From assembly GCA_030374735.1 (NCBI GenBank), contig JASCIV010000535.1, positions 1-17,338 on the forward strand: a stretch of 17,338 nucleotides of DNA, read 5' to 3'. The translations under genes and the position numbers were made by a program. Positions 1 through 8,062 of the stretch are shown here, in pieces. The stretch is from Gracilaria caudata (lineage: Eukaryota; Rhodophyta; Florideophyceae; Gracilariales; Gracilariaceae). A model generated the notes under the pieces. It was not told where the DNA came from, made no database searches, and saw only the letters and a program-made list of their open reading frames with translations. Within the stretch, counting starts at the first letter, position 1; the number at the start of each line of letters is the position of its first letter.

Positions 1-60
1 ACATGGGACATTGAGAACACTATAAATAAACTGCATTTGATTGAAAAAAAAAAAAAAAAA
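1..60 (+). mobile_element. Poly(A)-tailed 3' end of a probable retrocopy (partial, runs off the window)
   Basis: The sequence shows AATAAA at 25-30, a 13-nt spacer and then 17 consecutive A (44-60). That is the arrangement of a polyadenylated mRNA 3' end: signal, short spacer, tail. Immediately after the A tract, at position 61, the reading frame of a pogo-like transposase begins in the middle of the protein. The simplest reading is that a reverse-transcribed mRNA or a non-LTR element inserted into the transposase gene and replaced or separated its 5' part. The source transcript is not identifiable from 43 bases. The alternative is a plain A-rich microsatellite with a chance AATAAA. The 5' end and target duplication lie outside the window. 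Confidence 0.4.
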
Positions 61-1262
61 GTAGTCGTGCTTCCAGGTGTGAGATCAAAGTACCGGGTTC
101 GTCCCGACGGTACACGAGAAACTCCTTCCTGATTTCTCCCGTTGAACGCTAAAACTGTTTATCGCGATCCTGCGGGCGTTGACAGTGATATCTTCTACGA
201 ATGGGTCAAACATTTTGTGGAAGAAAAAAAGCCCCTGCGTGAGAAACATAAGTACATTTTGGTCACCATGGATGGGTATGGAGCACATGTGACGTACCGC
301 TCGCTGAAGCTCATGAAGGAGAAAAATATCGTCGCAATCGGCCTACCCGCTCACACCAGCCATCGCACACAGGTCCTAGACTATACAGTGTTCTTACCCT
401 TCAGAACAAGTTTCGAAACATTTTAAACGAACGCACACTCTTGCAGAAGCGGGCCGGTCGAATTCAAATTTACACGCTTTGCAGCATCCTAAATCAGGCG
501 TATATGTATGCTTTGCGGTATGCAAACATTGTGAACGGCTTTAAAGCATGCGGTATTTGGAACGAAAGACTGAGAGGCCCGAATTCCGATATCATTACCG
601 TGTCTGACATACCAAACATTGAAGAAAACGAACATCATTTTGCCGCATTCGCGTCCTGCAAGCAGCTCGTTGAAGAATTTTCAGGTTTGGGAACATTGTT
701 GGAAGCAGACGGTGATATCTTAGAAAACAGTACGCTGAACACGAGAGCGGGATCTCTTCTTACTTCTACGGCGGTGCTGTCGGAATTGGAAAACAAGATC
801 AACGACGAGCAGCGGCAAAGGCAGAGAGAATTGCGAGAGCGGCACAGCGTGAGGAGCGAAGGGAGCAGAGAGAAGGAGAGGCTGTTTTGAGGGCTCAGCA
901 GCAAGCGGAGCGGGCAGCGGCTGCAAAGGAGCGCTGTATAGCGCTTGAAGCAGAGGCTGCTTGCCGGGAATTAGAACGTAATGAACGCGCTGCAATTGCA
1001 GAGCAACGACGTGTCAGACGCGACGAAGATCGTGCGCGCAAGGCCGAAGAAAGAGCTCAAATGGGAGCTGAACGGCAGCAACAGACCGTGGAGGAGGGTG
1101 TAGACCAAGCTCGAGCTTGCGAAGAGCGTGGAGGCCATCGTATTTGGCTGCAAGAGCAGCCAAAACGGCAGTTGTTACTGAGCCGATCTAGGCCCGCACG
1201 AAGCGCTGATGCCAGATTAAGAGTTGCAGTTCAACGCCGAGAATACTTGAGTGATAACGCGC
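61..1262 (+). pseudogene. Pogo/Tigger-like (DDE_1) transposase, 5'-truncated and frameshifted
   Basis: This is the C-terminal half of a Tc1/mariner-superfamily transposase of the pogo type. Frame 1 runs from 61 to 426 and reads VLPGVRSKYR, then GVDSDIFYEW, then a catalytic Asp in TMDGYGAH (codon at 271) and LPAHTSH..Q.LD with a second catalytic Asp (codon at 379). The 35-residue spacing between the two fits the DD(x)nD pattern of the family. The first catalytic Asp would lie upstream of the window or of the poly(A) tract. The frame is interrupted by TGA at 130-132. A frameshift at about 390-400 moves the protein to the frame reading NKFRNIL and ANIVNGFKACGIW, the usual pogo C-terminal block. 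A second shift at about 805-812 leads into a long Ala/Glu/Arg/Gln-rich segment (to about 1130) that looks like a charged coiled coil. It is not functional as it stands. The 3' limit is approximate because the tail is not conserved. Confidence 0.8.
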
Positions 1263-1328
1263 ATGCGGGTCAAATTAAATATTTGGGTTTTTGTTTTGTC
1301 GTCGAACGAGGTAGAACGTGGGCTTCTA

Positions 1329-1697
1329 GTGTCTATTCGACCGATTTCACTATGCGAAAACGATTATTTTTTGCACGATTTTGACCCCTTATACGCATAT
1401 TTTTAGGCGTTGATTTTGAGAAGAATCCTTGATTTTTGTACTAAAAAAAGCGGCTTTCTAAGCTCTTGCTATGAATAGTAGCATTTTTTGTAGCTCTAGT
1501 TGATTCGTGGAAACACGCTTATTCATCTTTTCTTTAAGATGATGAAAATCAGCGGAGGCTAAGAATTTGTTTAAGCGCGATACCTGGGTTGAAAGACGAA
1601 GTCTTCAAAACCGTTGAAAAAACTGCTGAAGGTAATAAAATTTCTTTTAAATGTTGATTGTTTTTGGCCTCATATGAGGCCACGGTCGAATAGACAC
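1329..1697. mobile_element. MITE-like element, 15-bp perfect TIRs, TA target duplication
   Basis: GTGTCTATTCGACCG at 1329-1343 is the exact reverse complement of 1683-1697. Each end is flanked by TA (1327-1328 and 1698-1699), and one further C/G outside also pairs, so the inverted match is 18 bp in all. TA target duplications are the hallmark of Tc1/mariner/pogo elements. The 369-bp body has no credible ORF of its own, is AT-rich and contains runs of A and T, as expected for a non-autonomous MITE. It lies just downstream of the pogo-like transposase remnant. It may therefore be a deletion derivative of a related element inserted in the old transposon's 3' region, or the true right end of that older element. 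A single copy cannot separate these. Confidence 0.72.
1666..1681. repeat. 16-bp perfect palindrome inside the MITE right end
   Basis: GGCCTCATATGAGGCC is a perfect palindrome two bases inside the right 15-bp terminal repeat of the MITE. The left end has no matching palindrome. It could be a subterminal transposase or host-factor site; no function is demonstrated. Confidence 0.6.
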
Positions 1698-1818
1698 TAG
1701 GCATCTACTTCTCTACTTGTTGTTTGCCGCTGTATATCTGTTATAGACAAGATTAAAAGTTTCATCTTTTGCAGACGTCATGATGACATCGTCATGTTTC
1801 ATGTGTCAAAGTTTTATA

Positions 1819-1827
1819 GACTTTGGC
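1819..1827 (+). repeat. Candidate 9-bp target-site duplication, left copy
   Basis: GACTTTGGC lies directly outside the left TIR. It matches GAATTTGGG outside the right TIR at 7 of 9 positions, with 6 of the first 7 and the GG pair shared. Nine bases is the typical Mutator duplication length, and the mismatches fit an old insertion. With two mismatches, chance similarity is possible. Confidence 0.5.
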
Positions 1828-2131
1828 GGGAAGAGGAGAATCTACACACAGTGAGAGAAGGGCCCAAACGCCCGCAAATCCTCAGCAAATAAAGTGGTGA
1901 TCCTCGCCAACCGATTCCCTACTCTTTCGCCCAATAGCGGTCATCCAAGTCACAGATCCTCATAATTGTAGCCGCCTATTGGCCAGATTCTCGTCAGACT
2001 TCGTCGTCGCATCGCGTCAGCGATGTGACGACGACTGAAATGGCCAGCGTCCCCACAGCCCCTGCTGGTCTTTCTCATTTTGAAAAACGCGCCGTTTTCT
2101 CGCATCATCTATTTCTGCTCGCGTCAAAGCC
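1828..2131 (+). repeat. MULE terminal inverted repeat, left arm
   Basis: The arm pairs with the reverse complement of about 11200-11507. The outer 200 bp align almost without gaps at roughly 90 percent identity, for example through TCTACACACAGTG, CCAAACGCCCGCAAATCCTC and CCAACCGATTCCCTACTCTT. After a divergent patch at about 2033-2060 the match resumes (GCTGGTCTTTCTCA) and fades near 2131. The arm contains three GAGGAT-type motifs and an imperfect stem-loop (2007-2028). Most differences between the arms are transitions. Mutator TIRs of this length usually contain both the transposase binding sites and the element's promoters. Confidence 0.88.
2007..2028. repeat. Subterminal stem-loop, left TIR
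   Basis: TCGCATCGC, a 4-base loop GTCA, then GCGATGTGA gives a 9-bp stem with one mismatch. The matching structure in the right arm is perfect. Conservation of a hairpin in both TIRs suggests a site used by the element rather than chance. Confidence 0.6.
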
Positions 2132-2585
2132 TCAAATTTCGAGGTTGAGCTATACAAAAAGATGCGAAGGTTATCGTGCTCTGCTTCTAAGTGCCTTGAG
2201 CGTCCCAACCTGCCCTTTATTGCGTGGCGATGCTTCGTACTCTGGGACTGTCGCATGTGAAGAGCTATGTGAATCTAATTGAATGCTTTCTGTGGAGCTA
2301 TGATAAGAAGTACCTCTCCTTATCGGTAAAATTGCAATGCAGTGCCTCTAATTCGCCAAAACAACGGCTGTACAATGAAGTTTAAATCAAAGCTGCTTGG
2401 AAAATAGCTTTTTCATTGTGTTCGGTTCTAGCAATTGCATAGCCCTCTAGCCATGGAACACGTCACTAGAAAACAACCACATCAATATTTTTGCTAGAGA
2501 TATGGGAGCAATTTCTTTACCCAACGGTGTGTGCTTAACAGGAAAACATGTCCATATCCATCTCTCCTGTACTGGTCACTGCGAT
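2132..2585. other. Internal MULE spacer between left TIR and transposase 3' end
   Basis: This 454-bp stretch lies downstream of the transposase stop codon and should hold its 3' UTR and polyadenylation region. Short ORFs on both strands lack any recognisable protein character. I see no repeat or RNA gene here. Confidence 0.5.
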
Positions 2586-5500
2586 TTAATCTTCAGAGTT
2601 ATTCATTCCGTTATATTGTTTGTCCGGGTGATCCACGATTCTCATTGCTGTTTGCAATGCACTTTCCACCATCTGCGAATGCAAGAACCCTTCACCAAAC
2701 TCCGCGGTTCTTATAGATTGCAAGGCTCTTTCATGGGCCGACGGACTATTGTTCTCCAGTTTTCGTGTTCTTCCTTTCTTACTGGACTTCTTAGTCATCT
2801 CTAAGTGTGACTTCTTACGCCTTCGTTGTTTGTACTTCCCTTGGTTTGGATTTTTGATGACGGGGATTTCATGGGTTCTGGTGACTGCATCGTTAAGTTG
2901 TTTAACCCTTCCGTGAGGATGTTCGCACAAATTCCGCATTCCAACGGCTACTGCTGTGGTTTGTTCTGTTCGACTGCTGGAGATGGTGGATAGGTTTCCG
3001 ACATTGAATCGTGCCAATAGTTCCTCAAGGTTTACCTTCAGGGCACGGAGACCTTGGACACCATGCCCGCTTGCGACGCGGTGGATCTGATCCACCAATG
3101 CCTGGCAATCATTACGAGAGTTGTACTTTTCGAACTCCGTTTGGCGTTGATGATTAACATCGTCAATGAACTGTTCCACCGTCCTGTCACCGAGAAGGTC
3201 TTCCGCGCTCGTATGGTTGGTCCTTAAATCATTCTGTGAATTGGATGCAGCCCTTTGAAGACGGAGAGCCTCAAGCTCCGTTGCAATTTGGCTCCCAATG
3301 GAGCCCATTTGGGCACGAAGAATGAGGATCTTGTCTATCGTCCAGAAATTGGTGTCTCGGAACCAATACGGATGCCATAGATCCTCGAGACGAAAGCGAT
3401 GGCCAAGTACGGGATTGATGGCAGGCCATCGCTGGCATAGATCTGTATATACTGTCGCCAGTCGGGTGATATGTGCACATGGAAAGCCATCTGATGAGAA
3501 CCTCGAACAAGTGCAATATGCATTGAGGTTCTTCGGTTCCCCGCGAGTGTACAGGACACATAGCTGTGATTCCACTACATTTCAGCGGGTTGGAATCCTT
3601 TTCATAGTGAGGATCACTACGAGCTGCGAGGGTGCGATGTCCAGATCCTCGGGATCGATTTCGAACATTCGCCAATCTGCATCTGTACGGCGCGGAATTG
3701 ACACGCTGGATACGGTATACAATGGTGCCGATTTAACGCTTGATTCAAGGAAATTATTCAGAGCGTACGACGTAACAAGAGCCACCAGACCTTGGCGGTG
3801 CTTTGGAGAGAGAGGGAGCTGGGCTGTCGCAAGTTTGTTGGATAAGGCGGTCGGGTCCGCAGAGATCCTCGCCTTTCTCTCCTCCTGGAGACGCCCAGTA
3901 ATTCGGCTCATCTCGATCGGAACCTCAGAAAGAGGAACCCTGCGACCCAAAACAAGCTTCTGGTAGCGGTGATTTGAGGATTCCGTGTACCCAGTCCCTT
4001 GAAAGAGGAACCGCTTTGGGAGGTACACGAGTTTGTAACACCGGACGACCATGGTAGGATACTCGTGGTATAGCATTTTGTACCATTGCGGGAGGGGCTG
4101 GTTCAGATTTGTGAAGTACTTTTGGTCAAAGTCTGACCTCCGGTCATTGAGGACTTCAATTGTCGGGCTCCCTCTGAGCAAAAACAGATCTTTCTGCATG
4201 TCTTCAATCCATTCCGGCTTGCGAATCTTAGCGCATCAACGGGGGACGTTTGACGCCTGGTTTTGGTTTAAATGCCAGTCGTCATACGTCAAATATGAGG
4301 TAGGAAATATCTGACGAAGGGCATTGAAACATGCCTTACTTTGATCTAGAACAAGGCAAAAAGGAGAAACCGTCATGCACTCCTTAAACTTTGTGAGGAC
4401 CCAGCAGAAGCTTTCAGCTGTTTCATTGGGAAGGAATCCCATGAAAAACGTAGTCACGTTTCCATAGTTATCTCTGCCATTGATGGTCACCAGCGGAATC
4501 CCGAAGCGATTCGCCACGGCTTTGCAATCGATTGTTACTCCCGGTACGATTCCATATCGTTCGTAGTCCGAGATCCAGCTATCGAAACTCCAGGCAACGA
4601 AATGGAGGTTGTCGTGCTCATTTGTGGTGCAATACACTGCGTTTCTGGCGTTCTCTGCTTTCAGTTTTAGCAAGTTTTCATACAGTCGAGAAGACTCTTT
4701 GTCCTTAGGATTCCGTGCGTCGGACAGGTACTTGAGTCGTTTGCGGAAAAGGGTCTTATCGACCTTTATCCCGTACTTATCCTCCAGCATTCGCAGGATA
4801 TCGGTGTACTGTAGACGAAGATTGTCATACAAATGATAAGCCTCTTGCTCCATCTTTGGAGGCAATTTGCGATGGAAATCCTTTCGACTCGGGGAGTGAT
4901 TATGATGGGCTTTAGATGAATCATAACGAAATCCCCATTCCCCTGCTCTCCTTCCCTCATCATCACCAGTGATCCTCACTCTATATTGTTTGAATACATA
5001 CGGGCAGTTAAATACTTTGTTAGTTCGCTGTGAACAAACTAGCGAGCCCCTCTTCAATGTGCGTTGGTTTGAGTTTTCCTTGTATACGGAGTCACGGATG
5101 CTCAAACTGAATCCGAAACATTCGGATATGTACTGCAGGTGTTTCAGGGTTTTATCTTCATTCGTCCCTTGTACTGATGTGAGATATGCAGAAAACCCAT
5201 CCCTGACACACTCTTCTTCAGCATATGCGCGTTTAAAGCAGTAATCCTCACCATCTTCGTCGTCCTCAGGTCCTATACACTGTGTACCTTCCATATCCTC
5301 CATTACATCGCCCTCGATGATAGGTTGATTACACCCGTCTTTCTCAGCACACGGCTCCTGGTTATCATGCAGCGTAGGAAAAAAGGTAAGAAGGGTCAGA
5401 AGTTATGTAATTAGCCAAGCGTTGTGTTCAATGAAGAGAATGCAGCATCAGCTTACGTTCGTGTCCAGTGCCTCACTACCATCATGAGACATATCGTCGT

Positions 5501-5948
5501 TGCCCTCCTCCAGGACTTCGTCATCCACGACATCCTCATTCCGAACCTTACACTCCTTCCGAGGACCACAAGTCCCCGGGTTTCCAGACCCCGACTGAGG
5601 GTCTCGAAGGGCTCTACATGCGTTGATGATATCAATGACATCCTCGTCACTTTCAATAATCGTAGTGATTTCGTTCACGACCTTCGTTCTCCCCTTCCCA
5701 CCTGAACGTTCCATAAAATCGTCGTCGTCTGTTTCGTTAGTCATGGTGATCTCCTCCCTAACTTGTTTTCTCTCCGAAACCCTTGTCCCCTCCGACTGCA
5801 CCACTTTCTGCCCAGCTTGTTTCCCACTTTGTGATGATCCCCGCCGTGGGGTGTAGTGGATATGTGGGATCCTCCGGGAAGAAGGGCAGCTCTTCTTGAT
5901 AGAGCTTCGAATGGAGGCTACTCTTGCGTTAATGAACTTCGCCGGCAT
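2586..5948 (-). pseudogene. MULE transposase (FAR1-like zinc cluster, DDE core, SWIM finger), two in-frame TGA codons
   Basis: This gene encodes the DDE transposase of the element. Exon 1 (5948-5457) begins at an ATG and codes 164 residues with a basic start and an acidic low-complexity rest. Exon 2 (5357 onward) continues in phase. Counting from the internal Met at 5303, the domains in order are: a FAR1/WRKY-GCM-type zinc cluster (Cys90, Cys100, HNH at 134-136); the MULE core with Asp259 in TIDCKAVANRFGIPL, Asp320 in LVLDQSKACFNALRQIFP and WHLNQN at 343-348; then the third acidic residue, Glu in TGYTESSNHRYQKL (codon at 3983); then a SWIM zinc finger CTC-x9-CAH (about 3515-3471). The frame is constant from 5357 to 2586 but is cut by TGA at 4238-4236 (after NVPR) and at 3584-3582 (after IPTR). 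This is a decayed or recoded gene. The family assignment is strong; activity is doubtful. Confidence 0.88.
5358..5456 (-). other. 99-bp spliceosomal intron in the transposase gene
   Basis: On the minus strand, the first exon ends in GACACGAAC and the intron starts GTAAGC. The intron contains CTTCTGAC as a good branch-point match, then a pyrimidine tract rich in T and C, and ends in AACCAG before GAGCCG. The exon 1 frame ends at 5457 and the exon 2 frame is open from 5357 into the zinc-cluster region, so splicing is phase 0 and preserves the frame. Without splicing, translation ends at TGA six bases into the intron. The host genes in the window show no such intron. Confidence 0.85.
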
Positions 5949-6074
5949 GCGCTTCCGGGGATGGTCATGGGCGTTTTCTCCCTTAATCTACCACTCCCAT
6001 CGGTTCCTCAGCAGCTTCGCCACAATGCTTGCTTTACATCCAGATCCCTTCGGTTAGGATTTGTACTCCAAGCA
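5949..6074. other. Short spacer between Ulp1-like and transposase genes
   Basis: 126 bp separate the Ulp1 stop from the transposase ATG on the minus strand. The frame is shared but broken by TAA and TAG. I looked for a GT-AG intron that would fuse the genes. An acceptor-like TGGTAG at 5993-5988 exists, but no convincing in-phase donor lies upstream. Confidence 0.4.
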
Positions 6075-7717
6075 TCAAATTCGTGTGCTGAGCCGGTACT
6101 TCCCCGCCCGTGCCAAATGTCGACGTAAATGGACACCGTAGCTGTAGCCTTCCTTCATCAACTCAAAAAAGAAACCAGGAAGATCGTGTACAACCCTTTT
6201 GGAAAGCATATGTTGGACACAGATAGTGGAAGCCTTAGATTCAGCGGCTTCCGTAGGATTTCCGATAAAGTCTGGGGGTTCAACCCCCTTCTGGGCTCCT
6301 CCCAGATCCTCATTTGTTGCTTTCTCGGCATCATCGGAACGATTGCTCTGCTGCTGCACTGATGAATCGTGCCCCTGATCTGAGGATCTAGCACCCTTCC
6401 CTGGTTCCGATTGTTCGGTATTCTTTCCGGACTCAACTTCCCGGGATACTTCATGATCCTCATCAGAGTCCATCAGGATATCGATGTAATTCTCGGTTCT
6501 TGACAAAACCGCTCCTCCTTCAAGGCGTTCCAGGTGCGCTGTTCCTTTTGAGGATCGGAACTTCTCTCGAACAACACGCTGATGACGCTCCGCGTACGCA
6601 CTTTCCCGACCGCCACGTTGTAGTTCGTTGACCAGATACTCATCAGTAAACGCCAGTCCTTTACGCTTAGCTGAGAGAACATGCGAAAGACGGCACTGTG
6701 CTGAACTCCATCGATATCGCTCAGTCAGCTCCGCGCAGTATTTCCCTTCGAAGGTATCGTGGGGTAGACGTCCTCGAGTTCGACAGAAATGCGACATCGA
6801 TGATAAGACGTACGCTCCACAGCTGTGGGAGTCGCGCTGTCGCTCGTACTGCAGTACGTCGAGCATATAGTTTCTGGAAGATATCTCCCAGTCAAATCTG
6901 CTTTCCAATGCGTGCTCAATCGCGGCAATCACAAATCGAAACCTCCCGTCCGAAGGAGACGTTCGTAAACTATCTCCCCAATACAAAATCCAGTTCTTCT
7001 CTTTCTTTTCGACGGCCACCATTATACCCCAGTGGTTCCCATCAAGTAGCATTGGAATAACAATTGTGGCTATCTTGCCAGGAGAGAGGTATTTTTTCTC
7101 CGTTAGTCGCAGCTTGAACTCTTCCAGACGTTCGTCCGGGAACACAAATTGCTTCTTACGTTCGAAGAGATCCGACGCAATTCCCATGTTGGATCCTGAA
7201 TCCGTGGAAACGAGCACAACACCTGAAGAAGGTTCGAGCTCATACACCCCTGCGGTGAGCAGGGTGTTACAAACCACTGTCGCGTTCTGCACGAGGTCAC
7301 GAAAGAAGGTTGCAAACGACCTTTATTGTCACGTTCGTTCAACACGACAATTATGAGGTGTCTGTACAACGCTATGAGATCCTGACGTCCTTGAACGGAA
7401 TTCCGATCTATACCGAGACTGATATTGTCCTTCAAATTAGACAGACAATCATTGACTTCTCGGATGATCAACTCACGAGGAACTTTCTTCTTCGTCACAC
7501 TTTTCTCGCCAGCACTCGTCAAAGAACTCTTTGGTACCGCGTCAATGTCATCTCCGGAATCCTCATTATCTTCCGATAAAAATGTGAGGATTTCATGATC
7601 GACTAAATCCACAGGAGGATCTCGAACGCAAAACGTTGTAGAAGTTTGCGAGACCGGCGTCTTAGAGAACATAATGCAATTGCTGATATGAGTATACTTC
7701 TCTCCGGGCAGCAACAT
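6075..7717 (-). pseudogene. Ulp1/SENP-like (C48) cysteine peptidase gene of the MULE, one frameshift
   Basis: This is a predicted SUMO/ubiquitin-like-protein-specific cysteine peptidase. In the longest open part (7292-6075; residues numbered from its first codon) the catalytic set is visible: His87 in GNHWGIMVA, Asp107 in YWGDSL, Gln152 and Cys158 in ERQRDSHSCGAYV. These have the order and spacing of the C48 family. A hydrophilic acidic tail of about 200 residues follows. The upstream part (ATG at 7717, another at 7672) is in another frame, ending ...VVLNERDNK. It joins naturally to RSFATFFRDLVQN if one base is missing in the A-run near 7322-7326, so a frameshift is likely. Downstream of the TGA at 6077-6075 the same frame meets TAA (6056-6054) and TAG (5990-5988) before opening into the transposase exon 1. 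I therefore treat the two as separate genes. Plant KI-type MULEs carry comparable Ulp1 genes. Confidence 0.8.
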
Positions 7718-8062
7718 CAAATTGTATCAAGACAGCCAAGGCAATAGAGCCAAGATCAACTATCACCCAGTAGACTTCCAACGGGAAACAACAAAGACGC
7801 CCAATGTTGTGCTGCTGATGCGGCGCAAAATTGCGTGAACGAAGTTGAAGCCGTCACAAGAGCAGGCGAGAGCCTAAAATTGGGGTCGTAGAAGGAGAGG
7901 GGTGTGGCAGTGGGTCGGGAGATGGATTGTTGAGGGACATAGTGTGAGACGTGGCTCACTCCCCAGCGACACAGCTGGGAGCTCCATGCCACTCGCGCTG
8001 CTCGCCGAAACTAACTGGGGACGTTATAATAAACGACTACAACACGCCATGCTTGGTGTTTT
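7718..8062. other. Spacer between Ulp1-like gene and the peptidase ORF
   Basis: 345 bp that should contain the 3' UTR of the right-hand ORF and the promoter of the Ulp1-like gene. A 78-codon open stretch on the minus strand (7992-7756) has no recognisable features and is not called. The GAGGATC motif is absent from here on, so this may be the junction between the MULE core and acquired DNA. Confidence 0.4.

Larger units (their letters stand above)
1899..7621. repeat. Dispersed GAGGATC/GATCCTC 7-mer array (14 copies here, one more at 11343-11349)
   Basis: Exact copies start at 1899, 1955, 3324, 3380, 3609, 3644, 3864, 4971, 5868, 6305, 6382, 6455, 6550 and 7615, with a fifteenth at 11343. They occur on both strands. 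The extended form is YGAGGATCW; 9 of 15 have T and 4 have A after the motif. For a 9,680-bp element about 1.2 copies are expected on both strands together. Copies within genes fall in different reading frames and encode different residues (EDL, RSS, RIT, ILI, RDP), so protein constraint does not explain them. They are absent from 7622-11342. Shorter GAGGAT matches follow the same pattern. This could be an iterated transposase or host-factor binding site. Confidence 0.7.

Noticed and set aside
3298..3966. 222-codon plus-strand ORF
   Set aside because: It is antisense to the MULE transposase, whose catalytic Glu and SWIM motifs are clear on the minus strand; this peptide has no family features.
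5949..6100. Intron fusing the Ulp1-like gene to the transposase
   Set aside because: An acceptor-like TGGTAG exists at 5993-5988, but the only upstream GT sites are poor donors or in the wrong phase.
7756..7992. 78-codon minus-strand ORF between the two peptidase genes
   Set aside because: No recognisable domain, repeats or coding character; more likely UTR or promoter DNA.
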